64,000 nt of DNA, taken from the NCBI GenBank assembly GCA_003255025.1, contig QANY01002362.1:659964-723963 (forward strand), written 5' to 3'. Source of the stretch: Datisca glomerata (Eukaryota > Streptophyta > Magnoliopsida > Cucurbitales > Datiscaceae). Shown here in pieces: positions 57,701 through 64,000 of the stretch (positions are counted from its first letter, which is position 1; each line of letters begins with the position of its first letter). A program made the position numbers and the translations under genes. The notes under the pieces are model-generated. The model saw only the letters and a list, made by a program, of their open reading frames with translations. It made no database searches and was not told the DNA's origin.

Positions 57701-60700
57701 TTATCAAAAATAAAAAATTTGAATTCCACCAATAAGATATTACAAAACTAACCTTTCATGATTGAATCTATCAATTATGTAGGAAGAACAAAATTGAATT
57801 TACATTGGTTTTTAACGAAAAGGTGAAACTGGAAAGCTTCGATATTGTCTATCGCTAATGGAAAAAGAATACAGGAAGCTATACTGGTTTTTCTTAAAAA
57901 TATGCTGAATATCTGGACTTATTATGTCACTAATGGAATATAAAATTTCCATAACGGAAATTGGCCAAAAAATGAAATAAAATGAACCATTGATTATCTT
58001 TTAATTAAATTAAAATATATTAACGTTTGCATTGAAAGATAATAAATTTCAGAATATCTAATTAATTGTAATATCCCACAAAATTAAATGTTTAAATCTG
58101 TAATAGAAGGTTAAAATCATTAGCATGAAATTCTTCAACAGTTGTTGACAATGTGGCACAAAAAAATTGCTATTTACCTATAGTTTGAAAAACTTCATAG
58201 TTCTTAAAATGACTTTCAAAACTTGTGTATTTGGTACAATTACTTTTTTATTTTTTATATAAAGTAATAGGGCTAATATGTATTAATTGGTATTACAAAA
58301 TATTTTTTGTTAATAATATTTTTATTATTTCTAATATAATTATAATAAAATTATATTATACGAGTAACTATGACCTATATTATTACCTTACTAAAATAAT
58401 TAATATATATTCATAAAAATAATGAAATTTTTTTATGTCAATAATTTTTAATCCATATAAATATATTGATTTTCTTATCTAAACAAAATAAATAAATATA
58501 TTTTTAAAAATCTGTAATATATTTCCTCCAAATTTATTATATATTTACTTTATAGTAACAACAATAAACACTTCTCTCATATGAACTTTTATTTCGATAA
58601 ATAATCATTAAAAAACAAACAAATATTCGAGTAAATCAATAATAAGACTGATACAATTCGATTAAAAAAATAAAATTGAAAAAATCTTCCAAGAAATTTA
58701 AAGATAATCCGTGTTCTTGAAGGTATTAGAGTACATTATACATATAGAGGTGATATACTAGTTTCAATGATACTATAATTATGATTGTAATTAAATTATA
58801 TTTTCAAAAAGTGTAAATCAAGTAACTACAAAAAAATTTTAAAAAGCAAAAATCCCGCCCACAATAACCCTTGAAAAATGTTTCAAATGATCACTTCACT
58901 CCAAACATTTATTATCAAAAACAACAATTTTGAATTCCACCAATAAGATATTACCAAAAAAAGAAATAAAAATAATTTAACTACAGTTTTGGTAATCTCC
59001 CATTAAGCATAGTAAAAAATATCTCTCATCACAAGTCAATCAACAAATCAAAAGAAATTTAAAAAAAAATCAAAGAAATTTCTTCCATTTCAAGAAACCA
59101 AGGCTCCAAGTTCTTATTCGTGTAATCATTCTTCTTCGTTTTACAGAAACAATGAGAATAAGCTATTAATGCCATCAACCAAACTCAGACAAGGAAAGCT
59201 CCGTCAATAGATTAATGCTTGAACATCTTATATGAAAAATAAGATGATAACAAAACTAACATTTCATGTTTCAATCTATCGATTATGGAGGAAGAAAAAA
59301 TTGAATTACACTGATTTTTGTGAAAATTTGAAATTGAAAAGCTTTGATATTGTCTATCGCTAATGGAGAGAGAATAAACATGAAGTTCTACTGATTTTTC
59401 TTTAAAAAAATGCTAAATATCTGGACCTAATATGTGACTAATGCAATATAAAATTTCTACAACAAAAATTAGCAAAAAAAAAAAGAAAATAATATCAATC
59501 ATTGATTATCTTTTAATTTAAATTAAAAAAATATTAATGTTTACATTAGAGGATAGTAAAATTCAGTATATCTAATTAATTTTAAGGGCCCCACAAAATC
59601 AAATGTTTAAATCTATAGTAGAAGGTTAAAATTCTCAACACGAAATTTATCAACTGCTGGTTGATGACGTGACAAAAAAATTTGTTATTTACCTATAGTT
59701 TGAAAAATACTTGCTATTTCTTAAAATGATTTTCAAAACTTGTCTATTTGGTGCAATTATTTTTCTACTTTTTATATAAAGCAATAGGGATAATATTTTT
59801 GTTAATAATATTTTTATTATTTTTAATATAATTAATATAAAGTTATATTATAAGAGTAACTATGAACTATATGATTAGTTACTAAAAAGAATAATATATA
59901 TTCATAAATAGTTATGAAACTTTTATGTAAATAATTTTTAATCCATATAAATATATTGATTTTCTTATCTAAACAAAATATATAAATATATTAAAAAATC
60001 TGTAATATATTACCTCCAAATTTATAAATATTTACTTGATAGTAACAACAATAAACACTTCTCTCATATATGAATTTTTATTTTGATAAATAATCATAAA
60101 AAATAGACAAACAATAAGGTAAATCAGCGATAAAACTGACACAATTCGACCAACAAAATAAAATTGAAAAAATATTCCAAGAATTTTATAGATAATGTGT
60201 GTTCTTGAATATATTAGAGTATATCATACCTATATAGATGGTATACTAGTTCCAACAACACTATAATTAATGGTGTAATTAATGTTTTTTAAATTATATT
60301 TTTAATAATCGTAAATCAAGTAACTACAAAAAAATTATTAAAAAAACAAAAATCCCGCCCACGATAACCCTTCAAAAACACTTCAAATAATCATTTCGTT
60401 CCAAAGATTTATTATCAAAAACAACAAATTTGAATTCCATCAATAAGCTATTATCAAAAAAGGAAAGAAAAATAATTTAACTACAGTTTGGTAACCACTC
60501 ATTAACCATAGTAAAAAATATCTCTCATCACCTGTTAATCAACAAATAAACAAAAAGGTTTTTGTTAGTAATATTTTTATTATTTTTAATGTAGCTAATA
60601 TAAAATTATATTATAAGAGTAATTATTAACTATATGATTAGTTTCCTAAAATAATTAATATATATTCATAAATAATTATGAAATTTTTTATGTAAATAAT

Positions 60701-63700
60701 TTTTAATCCATATAAATATATTGATTTTCTCATCTACACAAAATATATAAATATATTAAAAATCTGTAATGTAATTCCTTTAAATTTATATATATTTATT
60801 TAATAGTAACAACAATGAACATTTCTCTCATATATGAAATTTTATTTTGCTAAATATTCATTAAAAACAAATAAATCTTCAAGTAAATCAGTGATAAGCC
60901 TAATACAATTCTATCAACAAAATAAAATTGAAAAAATCTACCAAGAAATTTGTAGATAGCGCGTTTGAAGGTATTAGAGTATATCATAGGTATATACGTG
61001 ATATACTTGTTCCAATGATACTATAATTATGGGTGTAATTAATTCTTAAATTTTTAAATTATATTTTTCATATCCGTAAATCAAGTAACTACCAAAAGTT
61101 TTTTAAAAGACAAAAACCCCACCTACGATAACCGTTGTAAACGCTTCAAATAATTTACTTCCGTCCAAACATTTATTATCAAAAATAAAAAATTTGAATT
61201 CCACAAATAAGATATTACCGAAAAAATAAAAGAAAAATAATTTAACTATAGTTTTGGTAACCAGCCATTAACCATAGTAAAAAAAAAATTCTCATCACAT
61301 GTCAAATAACAAAGTAAAAGAAATGTTAAAAAAATCAAAGAAAATTCTTCCATATCTCACGAAACCAAAGCTTCAAGTTCTTATTCGTGTAATCATTCTT
61401 CTTCATTTTACGGAAGCGAGGAGAAGAAGCCATTAACGTCATCAACAAAACTCCAATAAGGAAAGCTCTGTTAATAGAACAAGGCTTCAACATCTTATAT
61501 GAAAAATAATATGATAACAAAACTAACCTTCCATGTTTGAATCTATCGATTATAGAGGAAGAACAAAATCGAATTACATTGGTTTTTTACGGAAATGTGA
61601 AACTCGAAGCTTTGATATTATCTATCGCTAATGGAGAAAGAATAAACACGAATCTATACCAGTTTTTCTTCAAAAAAGAGCTGCATATCTGGACTTAATA
61701 TGTCACTAATGGAATATAGAATTTTCATAATAGATATTAGCTAAAAAAAGGAAATAAAATAAGTCGTTGATAATCTTTTAATTTAAATTAAAAAAAATAT
61801 TGACGTTTGCATTGAAGGATAGTAAAATTAAAAAAATCTAATTAACTGTAAAAGCCGCAATAAATCAGATGTTTAAATCTGTAATAGAAGGTTAAAAACG
61901 TTAACACGAAATTCATCAACAGCTGGTTGAGAACGTGACACAAAAAACTGCTATTTACCTATAGTTTGAAAAAATCTGTTATTTCTTAAAATAATTTTCA
62001 AAACTTTGTCTATTTGGTGTAATTAATTTTTTTATTTTTTATATAAAGTAAGAGGGATAACATGTATTAATTTCTATTACAAACTATTTTTGTTAACAAT
62101 ATTTTTTAATGTAATTAATATAAAATTATATTATTAGAGTAATTATGAACAATATGATTAGTTTACTAAAATAATTAATATATATTCATAAATATTTATG
62201 AAATTTATTATGTAAATAATTTTTAATCCATATAAATATATTGATTTTATTATCTAAACAAAATATATAAATATATTAAAAATCTATAATATATTTCCCC
62301 TAAATTTATATATATTTACTTTATAGGAACAAAAATAAACACTTCTCTCATACATGATCTTTTATCGTGGTAAATAATAATTAAAAACAAACAAACCTTT
62401 GAGTAAATCAGTGATAAGACTGATACAATTCGATCAATAAAATAAAATTGAAAAAATCTTCCAAGAAATTTAGAGATAATGCGTGTTCTTAAAAGTATTA
62501 GAGTATATCATATGTATACTAGTTCCAATGACCCTATAATTATGGTTGTAATTAAATATTTTAAATTATATTTTTCATAACTGTAAATTAAGTAACTACA
62601 AAAAAAATTTAAAAAAAGCAAAAATCCCGCCCGCGATAACCCTTGAAAAATGTTTCAAATAAGGACTTCGCTCCAAACATTTATTACCAAAAACAACAAA
62701 TTTGAATTCCACCAATAACATATTACCAAAAAAAAGGAAAAAAATAATAATTTAACTATAGTTTTTATAACGACCCATTAATCATAGTAAAAAATATCTC
62801 TCATCACCTGTCAATCAAAAAATGAAAAGAAATGTTAAAAAAATCAAAGAAAATTCTTCCATATCTCATGAAACCAAAGCTTCAAGTTCTTATTCGCGTA
62901 AACATTCTTCTTCGTTTTACAGAAGCAAGGAGAAGAAGCCAGTAACGCCATCAACAAAACTTCAATAAGGAAAGCTTCGTCAATAGAACAATGCTTCCAC
63001 ATCTTATATGAAAAATAATATGATAACAAAACTAACCTTCCATGTTTGAATCTATCGATCATGGAGGAAGAACAAAATCGAATTACATTGGTTTTTTACG
63101 AAAATATGAAACAGGAAAACTTCGATATTTTCTATCGCTAATAAAGAAAGAATAAACATGAAGCTATACTGGTTTTTCTTCAAAAAATGTTGCATATCCG
63201 GACTTAATATGTCACTAATGGAATATAAAATTTCCAGAATAGATATTAGCTAAAAAAGAGAAACAAAATCAATCGTTGATTATCTTTTAATTTAAATTTA
63301 AAAAATATTAACGTTTGCATTGAAGGATAGTAAAATTAAAAATATCTAATTAATTGTAAGAGCCCTACAAAATCAGATGTTTAAATCTATAATAGAAGGT
63401 TAAAAACGTCAACACAAAATTCATCAACAGCTGGTTGAGGACGTGGCACAAAAGACTTTTATTTACCTATAGTTTGAAAAAATCTGTTATTTCTTAAAAT
63501 GGCTTTCAAAAATTGTCTAAGTGGTGCAATTAATTTTTTTTATTTTTTATATAAAGCAACAGGGATAATATGTTTTAATTGTTATTACAAATCATATGTA
63601 TATAGGTGATATACTAGTTCCAAAGACCCTATAAAAATGGTTGTAATTAAATCTTTTTAACTTATATTTTCCATAACTGTAAATCATGTAACTACAAAAA

Positions 63701-64000
63701 AAATTTAAAAAAGTTAAAATCCCGCCCACGATAACCCTTGAAAAATGTTTCCAATAGGCACTTCGCTCCAAATGTTTATTATCAAAAATAAAAAATTTGA
63801 ATTGCACCAATAAGATATTACCAAAAATAGAAAGAAAAATAATTTAACTACAATTTTTATAACGACCCATTAACCATAGTAAAAAATATCTCTCATCACC
63901 TGTCAATCAACAAATCAAAAGAAATGTTAAAAAAATCAAAGAAAATTCTTCCATATCTCACGAAACCAAAGCTTCAAGTACTTATTCGTATAATCATTCT
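51756..64000. repeat. Long-period satellite, about 1.5-kb monomers in tandem
   Basis: Head-to-tail array that leaves the window. Using AAATCAAGTAACTA as anchor, monomers begin near 51763, 53112, 54609, 56107, 57639, 58816, 60313, 61079, 62586 and 63682, the normal spacing being about 1500 bp. A second anchor, CGAAACCAAAGCTTCAAG, recurs at 52028, 53363, 54884, 56388, 59093 (variant), 61360, 62869 (variant) and 63961. Monomers 1, 5, 7 and 9 are short because of internal deletions of roughly 150, 320, 735 and 405 bp. Open frames of 60-97 codons recur on both strands at matching monomer positions (minus strand, e.g. 55010-55240, 56417-56710, 61335-61520, 62844-63062) but vary in length and are probably not genes. 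No TIR, LTR or primer site was seen. Confidence 0.9.

Noticed and set aside
54808..63062. Recurring open frames in the 1.5-kb satellite as a gene family
   Set aside because: Frame lengths and starts vary among monomers, both strands are open at the same places and no domain was recognised; shared sequence alone explains the recurrence.

Overview
The window is nuclear DNA of a flowering plant, most likely a eudicot. It holds two apparently intact genes with plant-style structure, a stack of decayed Ty1/copia retrotransposons, CACTA-type DNA transposon remains and several tandem-repeat arrays. Most of it is repeat-derived. Nothing points to a bacterial or organellar origin.

Layout. 1-9.75 kb: GC-rich repeat territory without a recognisable gene. 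It contains a 24-bp minisatellite, a striking 60-bp tandem array (about 54 copies, 1.77-5.00 kb) and a block order A-spacer-B-A'-short spacer-B', which suggests one large repetitive unit followed by an internally deleted relative. 10.31-12.23 kb: a non-autonomous CACTA element with a relic of the transposase-associated domain. 12.7-13.0 kb: a foldback MITE. 13.25-14.47 kb, minus strand: a three-exon methylesterase gene of the salicylic-acid-binding-protein-2 type, with its Ser/Asp/His triad present. 15.36-15.56 kb: one end of a second CACTA-like element.

16-42 kb: five Ty1/copia elements or fragments. Copia-1 (minus, 16.0-20.0 kb) and Copia-2 (minus, 21.6-24.6 kb) are decayed. Copia-3 (plus) begins with its LTR exactly inside the gag of Copia-2 and is itself cut off after integrase. 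Copia-4 (plus) is nearly full length, but its 5' LTR has been replaced by an inverted LTR piece joined to a direct LTR piece. Copia-5 (minus) keeps only its 5' LTR, primer site and gag. All carry stops, frameshifts or lost catalytic residues, so none looks autonomous.

43.3-44.1 kb: a decayed single-frame coding relic with a zinc-knuckle-like stretch. 45.9-48.7 kb, plus strand: a 928-codon intronless coding region for a plant MOCOS-like (NifS/class V aminotransferase fold) protein. The lysine position of the family SFYK motif is arginine and the MOSC domain is absent. 49.40-49.59 kb: a small MITE. 51.76 kb to the window end: a head-to-tail array of a satellite with an unusually long period of about 1.5 kb (ten monomers, four with internal deletions), which runs out of the window.

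The two genes have no evident functional link. They are islands between transposons and satellite, with AT-rich intergenic DNA around them. The most unusual signals are the 60-bp array that stays open in a 20-residue repeat frame, the chimeric inverted/direct LTR, the SFYR substitution in the MOCOS-like protein and the 1.5-kb satellite. I found no convincing evidence for a wholly new biological system.
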